From Alphaproteobacteria bacterium (GTDB taxonomy: Bacteria > Pseudomonadota > Alphaproteobacteria > Thalassobaculales > Thalassobaculaceae), in the NCBI GenBank assembly GCA_024742605.1, contig JANSYC010000006.1, forward strand, positions 29,533-93,532: a DNA stretch of 64,000 nt. The letters are read 5' to 3'. Under the pieces are notes generated by a model. That model searched no databases. It saw nothing but the letters and a program-made list of their open reading frames with translations, and had not been told where the DNA came from. Shown here one piece after another: positions 24,415 through 32,867 of the stretch; within the stretch, counting starts at the first letter, position 1; each line of letters begins with the position of its first letter. The position numbers and the translations under genes are program-made.

Positions 24415-27084
24415 TTGGCCCGATCCGGCGGAGCGTGGAGCGTCAAGGGGATCGATCAGGCGACCCGCGACATCGCGAAGCGGGCCGCACAAGCCTCCGG
24501 TCTGACCATCGGCGAGTGGATCGATCGCGCGATCCTGCAGGATGCCCGCAGCAAGGGCCTGTCGGTCGCACCCGACCCGACCGCGGCGCGGACGGGCCCG
24601 GCCACCGGTGACCGCCGCGGGGTTGGCGGGGTCTCGTCCGATGTGATGGCCGAGCTGCATCGGCGGCTGGACGAGTCCGACGCCCGAATGGATGCCGCCC
24701 TGCGTCCGATCGCCTACAGCCTGCACGATCTGGCGGTTCGCTTGGTGGAAGCCGAGCGCGCGGCCCATGCCGCTCCCCCGCAGGAACTCGCAGGCCCCCT
24801 GCAGGACGAACCCGCAGCAGCCGACCCCGATACGGACCCTCTTGGAGCGGAGGAGCCGGCCGCCGAGCGGGCGGTGCTCGCAGGTCCGGAAGAGGCCGCG
24901 CCGGCCGCCGACGCGCCGGGTATCGGCATAGAGAGCCCTGATTTGGAGGGCCCTGACGTCCAGGGGGCCGATCCGGACTTGTTGGAGTCGGACACGACGC
25001 CCGAGGTGGAGCCTGAGAGCGGTCCTGACCTTTCGGCGGACACCGGTCCCGCCGCGCCGGACCCCAAGGACCTCGAGATTTCCATTCCGGCGGTTCCGGC
25101 GCCCCCGGCACCAAAACTCAAGGCCCGTCCGGCTCCGCAGCCGCCCCGATACGACTTTCCGCTTGCGACGGAGGGGCTGCCGGATCCGGGCGCCGACACC
25201 GTCGGCCGCCACGCGCGGACAGAGGAGACCCCCGCGGACGCGGCCCCGGCCGCGCTCGAAACCGGCCTGCGACCCGATCCGGTTCCGCCGCGCGGCGACC
25301 TGACGCCCGACGACCTGCTCGGGGGTCTGCAGGTTGGGGATCTGCAGGGGGCCGAGAGGCCGGATCCGCTGCCGGTCCTGCCCGAGGAGGGCATCGCGCC
25401 CGAGGTGGCCGATACGGCGGTCTCGGACGCGTCCGAAAGACCCCGCCGGTCCGGGGCGCGGACCGCCGCCATGCTGCTGGCGGCGGCCGTCCTCCTGCTG
25501 GGAACCGTCTTCGGTGCCTGGTGGTTTGGCGGCGGCGGGCGCATCACCGATCCGGATCGGATGATGGCGGCGCTCGGTGAACGGCTGGCGCAGGCCCAGC
25601 GTTCGGTCACCGATGCGGCCGCGGAGGCCTGGCATCAGGCGCAGGACGGGGTCTCCGGATTGTTCCCGCCGGACATCGCGTCGGAGAGCGGCCCGGACAC
25701 TGGGCCCGCGCCTGTCGATCCCGTGGAGAGCGCGGAGCCGCCGAAAGCCGACCTGCCGGTGCTCGAGACGGCGGAGACCCCGGCGGCGCCCGCACCTGGA
25801 CAGCCGCCCGTGCCGGACGTCGTCGGCGAGGCGATCCCGCCGCAACCGACCGCTCCGCAACCGACCGCCCCGCAACCGACCGCCCCGCAACCGACCGTTG
25901 CCCCGGGGTCCGAGATGCAGCCCCAGGAGCCGGCCGCGGTCGCACCCGAGGTGGCCGAGACCCCGCCTGCCGGCACGCTCGCGGAGGCTCCGGCCGAACC
26001 GGCCGCCGAAGTTCCGGCGCCGGAGGCTGAAGCTGCACAGGTCGAGACCGCACGGGCACCGGCCCCGGGACAGGATCCGGCCGATGTGATGCCGCCTCCG
26101 GCCCCGGCACCCGCGCCGGTGGTCGAGGAGCTGGCCCAGGTCCCGCCGCCGCCTGCCCCGGCGGTCGGTCCAGCCTCCGCCGCCCCGTCCGGCACGACGC
26201 CGGAGCCGGCAGCGGACCAGAGCGTTCCGGCGGCGCCGGTGGCCGCCTCCGGCAGCCCGGAGCAGGCCCCGGTGCGGGACGTGACCTCGGCGCTTCAGGA
26301 CAGGACCGCCGCACTGCCGCCGGAGGCCCCCGCGCTGCCGATCGCGGAGCTGCGGGCGCGGGCGATCGCGGGCGATCCACGGGCGCAGAACGATCTTGCG
26401 TCCCGGCTGATCGGGCAGGACCCGCCCGATGTGGAAGAGGCCGCCAACTGGTTCCGGGAAGCCGCGATCCAGGGGGTTCCGGGCGCCCAGTACAATCTCG
26501 GGGTTCTCTACGAGCGCGGGCTCGGCGTGCGGCAGGACGAGACCCGCGCCCTGCTCTGGTACCACAGCGCGGCCGAGCAGGGGCACCCGCTGGCGCAGTA
26601 CAATCTCGGCATCCTCTACGCGGCCGGGCGGGCGGTGCCGCTCTCCTATGCCGAGGCGGCGGTCTGGTTCGAGCGGGCGGCGGCCCGCGGGGTTCCGGCG
26701 GCGGCCTACAATCTGGCGGTGCTGCTGGAGGGCGGGCTCGGCCGCACCCGCGATATGGAACAGGCGATGGCCTATTACGCGCGAGCGAAGGAGTTGGGCC
26801 ACAGGGGAGCCGCCCAGCGGCTTGCCGGAGAGACGCCGACCTCCGCCGGCGACGGGCTGCTGGACCTGGCCGAGACCACCTCGAACACCGGCACGGTCGG
26901 CGTCCGCGAGATCGCCGCGATCCAGGAGCGTCTGAGCGAGATCGGGTTCTACACCGGAGCGGTCGACGGCATCGCCGGCCCGCAGACCCGCGCGGCCATC
27001 GGGCGTTACCAGGCGAGCGAGGACCTGCCGGTCACCGGGCTCCCGTCAACAGGGCTTCTGCGCCATCTGCAGGGTCATACCTGA
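24415..27084 (+). CDS. PodJ-like polar localization protein with Sel1 repeats and peptidoglycan-binding domain
   Basis: An 889-aa bitopic membrane protein laid out like PodJ of Caulobacter, which organises a cell pole. Order: WSVKG module (residues 7-45), an acidic Pro/Glu-rich cytoplasmic region, one transmembrane segment (AAMLLAAAVLLLGTVFGAWWF, ~350-370), a long Pro/Ala-rich periplasmic linker with four PQPTA-type repeats, about three to four Sel1/TPR repeats (~640-790; AQYNLGVLYERGLGV, AQYNLGILYAAGRAV), and a C-terminal PG_binding_1 domain (~826-886; QERLSEIGFYTGAVDGIAGPQTRAAI). Unlike Caulobacter PodJ, the cytoplasmic part shows little coiled coil; the preceding paralogue has it instead. 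It starts at TTG 24415 with GAGGA 9 nt upstream. It converges on ispE. Confidence 0.85.
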   Translation: MARSGGAWSVKGIDQATRDIAKRAAQASGLTIGEWIDRAILQDARSKGLSVAPDPTAARTGPATGDRRGVGGVSSDVMAELHRRLDESDARMDAALRPIAYSLHDLAVRLVEAERAAHAAPPQELAGPLQDEPAAADPDTDPLGAEEPAAERAVLAGPEEAAPAADAPGIGIESPDLEGPDVQGADPDLLESDTTPEVEPESGPDLSADTGPAAPDPKDLEISIPAVPAPPAPKLKARPAPQPPRYDFPLATEGLPDPGADTVGRHARTEETPADAAPAALETGLRPDPVPPRGDLTPDDLLGGLQVGDLQGAERPDPLPVLPEEGIAPEVADTAVSDASERPRRSGARTAAMLLAAAVLLLGTVFGAWWFGGGGRITDPDRMMAALGERLAQAQRSVTDAAAEAWHQAQDGVSGLFPPDIASESGPDTGPAPVDPVESAEPPKADLPVLETAETPAAPAPGQPPVPDVVGEAIPPQPTAPQPTAPQPTAPQPTVAPGSEMQPQEPAAVAPEVAETPPAGTLAEAPAEPAAEVPAPEAEAAQVETARAPAPGQDPADVMPPPAPAPAPVVEELAQVPPPPAPAVGPASAAPSGTTPEPAADQSVPAAPVAASGSPEQAPVRDVTSALQDRTAALPPEAPALPIAELRARAIAGDPRAQNDLASRLIGQDPPDVEEAANWFREAAIQGVPGAQYNLGVLYERGLGVRQDETRALLWYHSAAEQGHPLAQYNLGILYAAGRAVPLSYAEAAVWFERAAARGVPAAAYNLAVLLEGGLGRTRDMEQAMAYYARAKELGHRGAAQRLAGETPTSAGDGLLDLAETTSNTGTVGVREIAAIQERLSEIGFYTGAVDGIAGPQTRAAIGRYQASEDLPVTGLPSTGLLRHLQGHT
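25840..25899 (+). repeat. Four tandem 15-bp repeats encoding PQPTA
   Basis: Units of CCGCAACCGACCGCY repeated four times in frame (25840-25854, 25855-25869, 25870-25884, 25885-25899; the last ends GTT). They encode PQPTA-PQPTA-PQPTA-PQPTV within the periplasmic linker of the PodJ-like protein. The near-identity at DNA level suggests recent slippage and a length-variable linker. Confidence 0.95.
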
Positions 27085-27119
27085 AAGTATGACCGGTCGT
27101 GAACCGGCCGGTGGCCGGG

Positions 27120-28010
27120 TCATCCGCCCAGGCGGGTGGCCCGCACCCACCAGTCCGGTTGGGCGGCCCGCAGGCGATCGGCGGCGGCGTCGGCCTCGCC
27201 GCCGGTCTCGAACAGTCCGAAGACCGCCGAGCCGCTGCCGCTCATCCGCGCCAGTCGGCATGTCTTCAGGTTTTCCAAGGCTTTAAGGGCGTCCGCAATG
27301 CGCGGCTCCAGGGAGATCGCCGCTTCGGTAAGCCCGTTGTGAAGCGCCGCCAGCCCGGCAATCGGATCGGACAGGACCCGGTTCAGCTCGGCCTCGGTCA
27401 AAGCCCGGTCGAAACCGCCGCCTCGGCGGCTGAAAACCTTGGGGGTGGAGACCGGCGCACCGGGCCAGATCAGCACGGCGGGGAGCGGCGGCAGGGTCAG
27501 GGCCGGGCTCAGAACATCGCCGATTCCCTGCACGCGCCTGCAGGACCCGGCGAGGCAAACCGGCACGTCCGCACCGAGCGTCAGCCCGATTTCCGCGAGT
27601 TGCGTCGGCCCGACTGGCCGGCCGAGCGCGTCGTTGACCAGATTCAGGGCGGCGGCGGCATCGGCGGAGCCGCCGCCCAGGCCGGCTCCGCTGGGAATGA
27701 TCTTTTCGATGGAGAGGGTTAGAGACCCGTTCGGCACTTCGGGGCGTGTCCCTTGGGCCAGGGCGTCGCGGTGCACCGCGGCCAGGGCCCGCCAGGCCAG
27801 ATTGCCGGTATCGGTGGGCACTACCTCCGAGCCCGGCGGCAGATCCCTGCAGGACACCTGCAGGAACGCCCCGCTTCCGGTCCGCTCGAGCGAGACATGG
27901 TCGCCCAGGGCCGCAAAGGTGGTGAGGCCGTCGAGCAGGTGGTAGCCGTCCGGCCGGCGGCCGACCACGTGGAGGCACAGGTTGATCTTGGCCCGTGCGA
28001 TGCGCCGCAT
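27120..28010 (-). CDS. ispE: 4-diphosphocytidyl-2-C-methyl-D-erythritol kinase
   Basis: A 296-aa cytosolic GHMP kinase that phosphorylates CDP-methylerythritol in the non-mevalonate isoprenoid pathway. The substrate-binding N-terminus RIARAKINLCLHVVGRRPDGYHLLDGL, the ATP-binding glycine-rich loop KIIPSGAGLGGGSADAAAAL, and the C-terminal MSGSGSAVFGLF are all present and diagnostic. ATG 28010 gives the canonical start; GGAG lies about 8 nt upstream. It is the last gene of a leftward set after ETF-QO and the TPR protein and starts 38 bp after the TPR stop codon. Confidence 0.97.
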   Translation of the reverse strand: MRRIARAKINLCLHVVGRRPDGYHLLDGLTTFAALGDHVSLERTGSGAFLQVSCRDLPPGSEVVPTDTGNLAWRALAAVHRDALAQGTRPEVPNGSLTLSIEKIIPSGAGLGGGSADAAAALNLVNDALGRPVGPTQLAEIGLTLGADVPVCLAGSCRRVQGIGDVLSPALTLPPLPAVLIWPGAPVSTPKVFSRRGGGFDRALTEAELNRVLSDPIAGLAALHNGLTEAAISLEPRIADALKALENLKTCRLARMSGSGSAVFGLFETGGEADAAADRLRAAQPDWWVRATRLGG

Positions 28011-28048
28011 GCCCTGCTCTCCGCTTGCTGGAGGTCCGGGGACCCCGG

Positions 28049-29872
28049 TCAGCCCTTTTTGGGCGGCGCGGTGCCGGCCGGCTCGGCCTGCACGTCCTCC
28101 GGCATGCCGTCGGCCAGCTTGCGCTCGATGGTGACGGCCAATTCGGCGTCCGGGTCGAAGGTCAGTGCGCGGGTCCACTGAAACCGGGCTTCGCGGGTGC
28201 GGCCGACCCGCCAATAGGCGTCGCCGAGATGATCGTTGATGGTGGGGTCGGTCGGTTTCAGCTCGACCGCCCGTTCCAGATGGGAGACCGCCGCCTTGAA
28301 ATCCCCCAGCCGGTAGTAGGCCCAGCCCAGACTGTCGACGATGTAGCCGTCCCGCGGCCGCAGCTCGACCGCCCGCTCGATCATTTCCAGCGCCTCGTCC
28401 AGGTTCTCGCCGCGATCGACCCAGGAATATCCCAGGTAATTCAGCACGAAGGGCTGTTCCGGGCGCAGTTCCAGCGCTTTCTTGAAGGCGGTTTCGGCTT
28501 CCGGCCAGCGTTTCGAGCGTTCCAGCGCGATGCCGCGCGTGTAGCTGACCGCCCAATCCTCGCGACCGAGCTTCGACAGACGCTCCTGCGCCCGGTCATA
28601 GGCGGCGATCGAGGCGTCCCAGGCTTCCCGGCCCCGTTCCAGATCTCCGAGCCGGATCAGCGGGCTGGCCAGATCCGGCCGTTCCGCGGCCAGGGTCTCC
28701 AGAACCGCGACGGCCTCTTCCTCGCGGTCCAGATCCTCGAGGCTGTCGGCGGAGCGCAGGGTCGCCATGGTATGGAACGGCGAGTCCGGTCCGATGGTTT
28801 GCGACAGGGCCAGGGCGGCGGCGGGGCGTTTCCGGTCATCCTGGATTTCGGAGGCCAGAAGGATCGCCAGGTCGAATTGCGGCGAGAGTTCCGTCGCCAG
28901 CCGGGCAAACACCATCGCGGTTTCCGACCCGCGGTCCTGCTGCAAGGCGCTCGCCAGGTCGAAGAAGGCCTCCGCCATCCCGCGCGCCGGCTCCGGCTTG
29001 GTGGGGTCCTCGCCCTCGGACCGGGTCGCGGCGGCGTGCACCCGTTCCAGATGGCGGATCATCGCCGTCAGATCCGACGTCTCGGGCGCGAACTGCTCGA
29101 CCATCGCGAGCGCGGTGTCCAGATGCCCGGCGCGCGCCTGCTGGCGGGCGGCCAGCAGTACCATGCGCTGGGAGTCCCGCTGCTGGGAGCGCAGAAGGCT
29201 TGCGAAGGCGCTGGCCGCCTCGGTCTGATTGCCGACCGCTTCCAGCAGCATGGCGTCATGCAGGATGTGGAAGGCCTGGAACCCGTCCATATCCGCCAGC
29301 ACGTCGAGCCGCCTCTTGGCGTCCGCCACATCGCCGGCCCCCAGAGCGGCCCAGGCGCCCAGAAGCGGGGCCAGCACCGCGTTCAGCCGGCTGTCCGGCA
29401 GGGCGTCGGTCAAGGCGAGAGCGGCGGCGAAGTCGGCACGCTTGGTGGCGTCCACGATCAGGGCGAGACGGGCAAACGGAGCATCGGCGTCATCGTCGGC
29501 GGTCAGCGTCGGGGCCAACTGCAGAGCGGATGCGAACCGCCCGTCCTCGAGCCGCAGCAGAAAGGCGCGGCGGATCAGCGCCGGATTGGTCGGGTCGGCG
29601 GCCAGCACCAGATCGAAGAACCGGCTGGCCGAGCGGATATCCCGGCTTTGCAGGGCGTGCCGTCCCGACAGATAGGCTCCGGAGACCGAGGTGATATCGA
29701 CGGACCCGTCACCGGCCCCGTCAGGGACCTGGGAGGCCATGGCCCGGTCCGGCAGCAGCGAGATCCCGGCCAGCAGGGTTCCCGCCAGCAGGCACCCCAG
29801 GAACCGTTTGCGGGCGCCGGTCGAGCGCGCCGGCGTCGGGAGCACCGGAGTCGCGGAAGATGCAGATGTCAC
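28049..29872 (-). CDS. Secreted tetratricopeptide-repeat protein
   Basis: A 607-aa protein made mostly of TPR helices. An N-terminal hydrophobic segment (FLGCLLAGTLLAGISLL, possible cut after AMA) points to export to the periplasm. The best repeats are in the C-terminal third (RPEQPFVLNYLGYSWVDRGENLDEALEMIERAVEL, RDGYIVDSLGWAYYRLGDFKAAVSHLERAVEL, DPTINDHLGDAYWRVG), a pattern common in TPR proteins next to ispE in Rhodospirillales. It presumably scaffolds an envelope complex; no enzymatic motif is present. Start: GTG 29872, with GAGG 8 nt upstream; TTG 29875 is an alternative. It begins just 25 bp after the ETF-QO stop, so the two are probably co-transcribed. Confidence 0.88.
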   Translation of the reverse strand: MTSASSATPVLPTPARSTGARKRFLGCLLAGTLLAGISLLPDRAMASQVPDGAGDGSVDITSVSGAYLSGRHALQSRDIRSASRFFDLVLAADPTNPALIRRAFLLRLEDGRFASALQLAPTLTADDDADAPFARLALIVDATKRADFAAALALTDALPDSRLNAVLAPLLGAWAALGAGDVADAKRRLDVLADMDGFQAFHILHDAMLLEAVGNQTEAASAFASLLRSQQRDSQRMVLLAARQQARAGHLDTALAMVEQFAPETSDLTAMIRHLERVHAAATRSEGEDPTKPEPARGMAEAFFDLASALQQDRGSETAMVFARLATELSPQFDLAILLASEIQDDRKRPAAALALSQTIGPDSPFHTMATLRSADSLEDLDREEEAVAVLETLAAERPDLASPLIRLGDLERGREAWDASIAAYDRAQERLSKLGREDWAVSYTRGIALERSKRWPEAETAFKKALELRPEQPFVLNYLGYSWVDRGENLDEALEMIERAVELRPRDGYIVDSLGWAYYRLGDFKAAVSHLERAVELKPTDPTINDHLGDAYWRVGRTREARFQWTRALTFDPDAELAVTIERKLADGMPEDVQAEPAGTAPPKKG

Positions 29873-29897
29873 CAAGACGGCCTCGCGCAAATAGGGG

Positions 29898-31538
29898 TTA
29901 CATGTTCGGGTAGTTCGGACCGCCCCCGCCTTCCGGCACCACCCAGTTGATATTCTGGCTTGGATCCTTGATGTCGCAGGTCTTGCAGTGCACACAGTTT
30001 TGGGCGTTGATCTGCAGACGCGGATTGTCGCCATCATCGTCCCGGACGATCTCATAGACTCCGACCGGGCAATAGCGCTGCTCCGGGGCGTCGAACATCG
30101 ACAGATTATAGGACACCGGAACCGAACCGTCCCGCAAGGTCAGGTGAACCGGCTGATTCTCCTCATGATTGGTGTTCGACAGGAACACCGAGGAGGGCTT
30201 GTCGAAGCTGATCACCCCGTCCGGCTTGGGATAGTCGATCGGAATGCAGTGGTCGGCGGGCTTCAACGCCTCGTGATCGGGATGGTGGTGCAGGGTCCAG
30301 GGGGCCTTGCCCTTGAACAGATAGGTGTCGATCGCGGAATACGCCAGCCCGGCCCACATGCCGGCCCGGAAGGCGGGCCGGATGTTCCGCACCTTGTGCA
30401 GTTCTTCCCAGATCCAGGTTTTCTTCAGCCGCTCCGGATAGTCGACCAGATTGAGTCCCCGCGGCGCGTCGCCGGTCTTCAGCGCGTCGAACGCGGCCTC
30501 GGCGGCGGTCATGCCCGACTTCATCGCATTGTGGGTGCCCTTGATCTTGGGCACGTTCAGGAACCCGGCCGAACAGCCGATCATCGCCCCACCCGGAAAG
30601 GTCAGTTCCGGGATCGACTGAATTCCGCCTTCGTTCAGCGCCCGCGCGCCGTAGCTGATCCGGCGGCCGCCCTCGAAGATCGGGCGGATGTCCGGATGCT
30701 GCTTGAAGCGCTGGAACTCGTCGAACGGCGAAAGATGCGGGTTCGGGTAGTCGAGCCCGATCACAAACCCCACCGCCACCTGATTCCCCTCCAGGTGATA
30801 CAGAAACGAGCCGCCATAGGTGTCCTGGGACAGGGGCCAGCCGATGCTGTGGACGATCTTTCCCTCGTGATGCTTTTCGGGCGCGATCTCCCAGAGTTCC
30901 TTGATGCCGAGCGCATAGGTCTGAGGGTCACAGTCCTCGCGCAGTCCGAACCGCTCGAACAGCTGCTTGGCCAGCGACCCGCGGCAGCCTTCGCCGAACA
31001 GGGTCAGCTTGGCGTGCAGTTCCATGCCCGGAGTGTAGTTGGCGGTGTGTTCGCCGTTCTTGCCGACCCCCATGTCGCCGGTGGCGACACCTTTCACGCT
31101 GCCGTCCTCGTGATGCAGGATCTCGGCGGCGGCGAAACCGGGAAAGATCTCGACGCCCAGCGCTTCCGCCTGCTCGCCCAGCCAGCGGCAGAGATTCCCC
31201 AGGCTGACGATATAATTGCCGTGATTGTTCATCTGCGGCGGCGTCGGCAGCTTGTAGGAGCCCCCCTTGGTCAGGAACAGGAAAGTATCGTCCTGCGCCG
31301 GGGTGTTGAGCGGCGCACCCTTGTCCTTCCAGTCCGGAATCAGCTCGTCCAGGGCGCGCGGTTCGATCACCGCACCCGACAGGATATGCGCGCCGACCTC
31401 CGAGCCTTTCTCGAGCACGACCACCGACAGGTCGGTTCCGGTCTCGGCACAGAGCTGTTTGAGGCGGATCGCCGCGGACAAACCGGCCGGGCCGGCGCCC
31501 ACGATCACCACATCGCACTCCATCGACTCGCGTTCCAT
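29898..31538 (-). CDS. Electron-transfer flavoprotein:ubiquinone oxidoreductase
   Basis: A 546-aa inner-membrane-associated flavo-iron-sulfur enzyme (ETF-QO) that passes electrons from ETF, reduced by acyl-CoA and other dehydrogenases, to ubiquinone. The FAD dinucleotide fold [19 protein letters not shown] starts at residue ~9. The central region carries typical segments (HTIGWPL-like [46 protein letters not shown]). The 4Fe-4S site at the C-terminus shows [19 protein letters not shown] plus an upstream Cys in [13 protein letters not shown] 31538 follows GGGAGAAGG. It heads the ETF-QO, TPR, ispE transcript. The ETF alpha and beta subunits are not in the window. Confidence 0.97.
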   Translation of the reverse strand: MERESMECDVVIVGAGPAGLSAAIRLKQLCAETGTDLSVVVLEKGSEVGAHILSGAVIEPRALDELIPDWKDKGAPLNTPAQDDTFLFLTKGGSYKLPTPPQMNNHGNYIVSLGNLCRWLGEQAEALGVEIFPGFAAAEILHHEDGSVKGVATGDMGVGKNGEHTANYTPGMELHAKLTLFGEGCRGSLAKQLFERFGLREDCDPQTYALGIKELWEIAPEKHHEGKIVHSIGWPLSQDTYGGSFLYHLEGNQVAVGFVIGLDYPNPHLSPFDEFQRFKQHPDIRPIFEGGRRISYGARALNEGGIQSIPELTFPGGAMIGCSAGFLNVPKIKGTHNAMKSGMTAAEAAFDALKTGDAPRGLNLVDYPERLKKTWIWEELHKVRNIRPAFRAGMWAGLAYSAIDTYLFKGKAPWTLHHHPDHEALKPADHCIPIDYPKPDGVISFDKPSSVFLSNTNHEENQPVHLTLRDGSVPVSYNLSMFDAPEQRYCPVGVYEIVRDDDGDNPRLQINAQNCVHCKTCDIKDPSQNINWVVPEGGGGPNYPNM

Positions 31539-31745
31539 CACCTTCTCCCGTTCCTCGTCACCGCCTGCCGATCAGGATATCGGGTCGTCTGCGGTGTCAC
31601 TCTCTTGGTCCAAATAGGTTTTATCTGTCATATATCACCCCAGGGCACCAATCCAGGGGGGCGCGGTCAACCGCCGCTCATCCCGGATGGTGCGCCGCGA
31701 GCGAGGACGGACCCCCGGCATGGAAGCCTCAGCAAGGACCCTGGC

Positions 31746-32678
31746 GTGAGCGACCCGACATCATCCGGACCCGGCGATCCCAGCGCAGCACCGCCGCTTG
31801 ACCGGGCGGTCGCGCGGGCGCTGTTGGCCTGGTATGTGGATGCGGGGGTGACCGAAGCGGTTCTGGACTCGCCGGTCGACCGGCTGCGGCCGCCGCCCGA
31901 GCGGGCCGCTCCGCCCGCCGCCGCCCGTCCGGCAACACCCCGCCCCGCAACACCCCGCCCCGAGACACCCCGTCCCGAGACACCCCGCCCCGCCGCCCCC
32001 CGCCCGGTCACGCCGATGGCGCCCGAGGCTCAGATCGGGGACGCCCCGCGCGCGGCCCGGGATGCGGCGCAGGCCGCCCCGACCCTGGAGGCGCTGAAAG
32101 CCGCCATCGAGGCCTTCGAGGGCTGTCCGCTCAAGATCACGGCCACCAATACCGTGTTCGCCGATGGGGTGGTCGGCGCGCCGCTGATGTTCGTCGGCGA
32201 AGCGCCGGGCGCCGACGAGGACCGGGAGGGCAAGCCCTTCGTCGGTGTGAGCGGCCAATTGCTCGACCGCATGCTGGCCAGCATCGGGGTGAGCCGGACC
32301 GAGAATGCCTATATCTCCAACATCCTGCCCTGGCGCCCGCCCGGCAACAGACCGCCGACAACGGCGGAAATGGCGACCTGCCTGCCCTTCATCCAGCGCC
32401 ATATCGAACTGGCGGCGCCCAGGATCCTGATTCTGGTCGGCGGAACCTCGGCCAAAGCCCTGCTCGACCGGAAGGAAGGAATCACCCGATTGCGCGGAAA
32501 ATGGCTCGACTGGCACACCCCGTCGGGCGGGGTGATTCCGGCCCTCGCCACCTACCATCCGGCGTTTCTGCTCCGCTCGCCCTCCCAGAAAGCGAATGCG
32601 TGGAAGGATTTGCTGGCGCTAAAGCAGATGGCGGGTGAAGTTGCGGCCGGCATGTCGGCCGGTTCGGACGCATCGTGA
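31746..32678 (+). CDS. Uracil-DNA glycosylase superfamily protein (family-4-like)
   Basis: A 310-aa DNA-repair protein that should remove uracil from DNA. The core (~115-300) has the family-4 motifs [48 protein letters not shown] and a C-terminal [18 protein letters not shown]. Two of the four cysteines that hold the Fe-S cluster in canonical family-4 enzymes look replaced: the first pair reads FEGC instead of CxxC, and the KCRPP site reads PWRPP. So this may be a cluster-free variant, as in some alphaproteobacterial homologues. The N-terminal ~110 residues hold a short helical region and a repetitive [10 protein letters not shown] linker. Start: GTG 31746 with AAGGA 8 nt upstream. Confidence 0.85.
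   Translation: MSDPTSSGPGDPSAAPPLDRAVARALLAWYVDAGVTEAVLDSPVDRLRPPPERAAPPAAARPATPRPATPRPETPRPETPRPAAPRPVTPMAPEAQIGDAPRAARDAAQAAPTLEALKAAIEAFEGCPLKITATNTVFADGVVGAPLMFVGEAPGADEDREGKPFVGVSGQLLDRMLASIGVSRTENAYISNILPWRPPGNRPPTTAEMATCLPFIQRHIELAAPRILILVGGTSAKALLDRKEGITRLRGKWLDWHTPSGGVIPALATYHPAFLLRSPSQKANAWKDLLALKQMAGEVAAGMSAGSDAS
31935..32009 (+). repeat. Tandem 15-bp repeats encoding a TPRPx linker
   Basis: Five consecutive 15-bp units of the form ACACCCCGCCCCGAG encode [25 protein letters not shown]. They form a Pro/Arg/Thr linker between the N-terminal helix and the glycosylase core. Near-identical DNA units point to slippage. Confidence 0.9.
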
Positions 32679-32867
32679 CAGTGTGGAAATTTTACAAAAC
32701 AAGGATCTATATTTTTATATATAAATAATAAAATGCGGTGGTTTTGCGAAATATCTGAACAATTGTTAATAATTCGTCTGGAAATCTGAATTTTATCCAC
32801 AGATATCCGGTCTGGTCAGAGGGCCGATGGCTTGCCGGGCTTTACCTAATCGCTTAACTGTTTTTGC

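Noticed and set aside
25840..25899. Regularly spaced repeat considered as a CRISPR-like array
   Set aside because: The units are contiguous 15-bp in-frame codon repeats without spacers.
27085..27119. Inverted repeats between the convergent podJ-like and ispE genes
   Set aside because: CCGGT/ACCGG arms exist but there is no T-run on either side, so I did not call a terminator.
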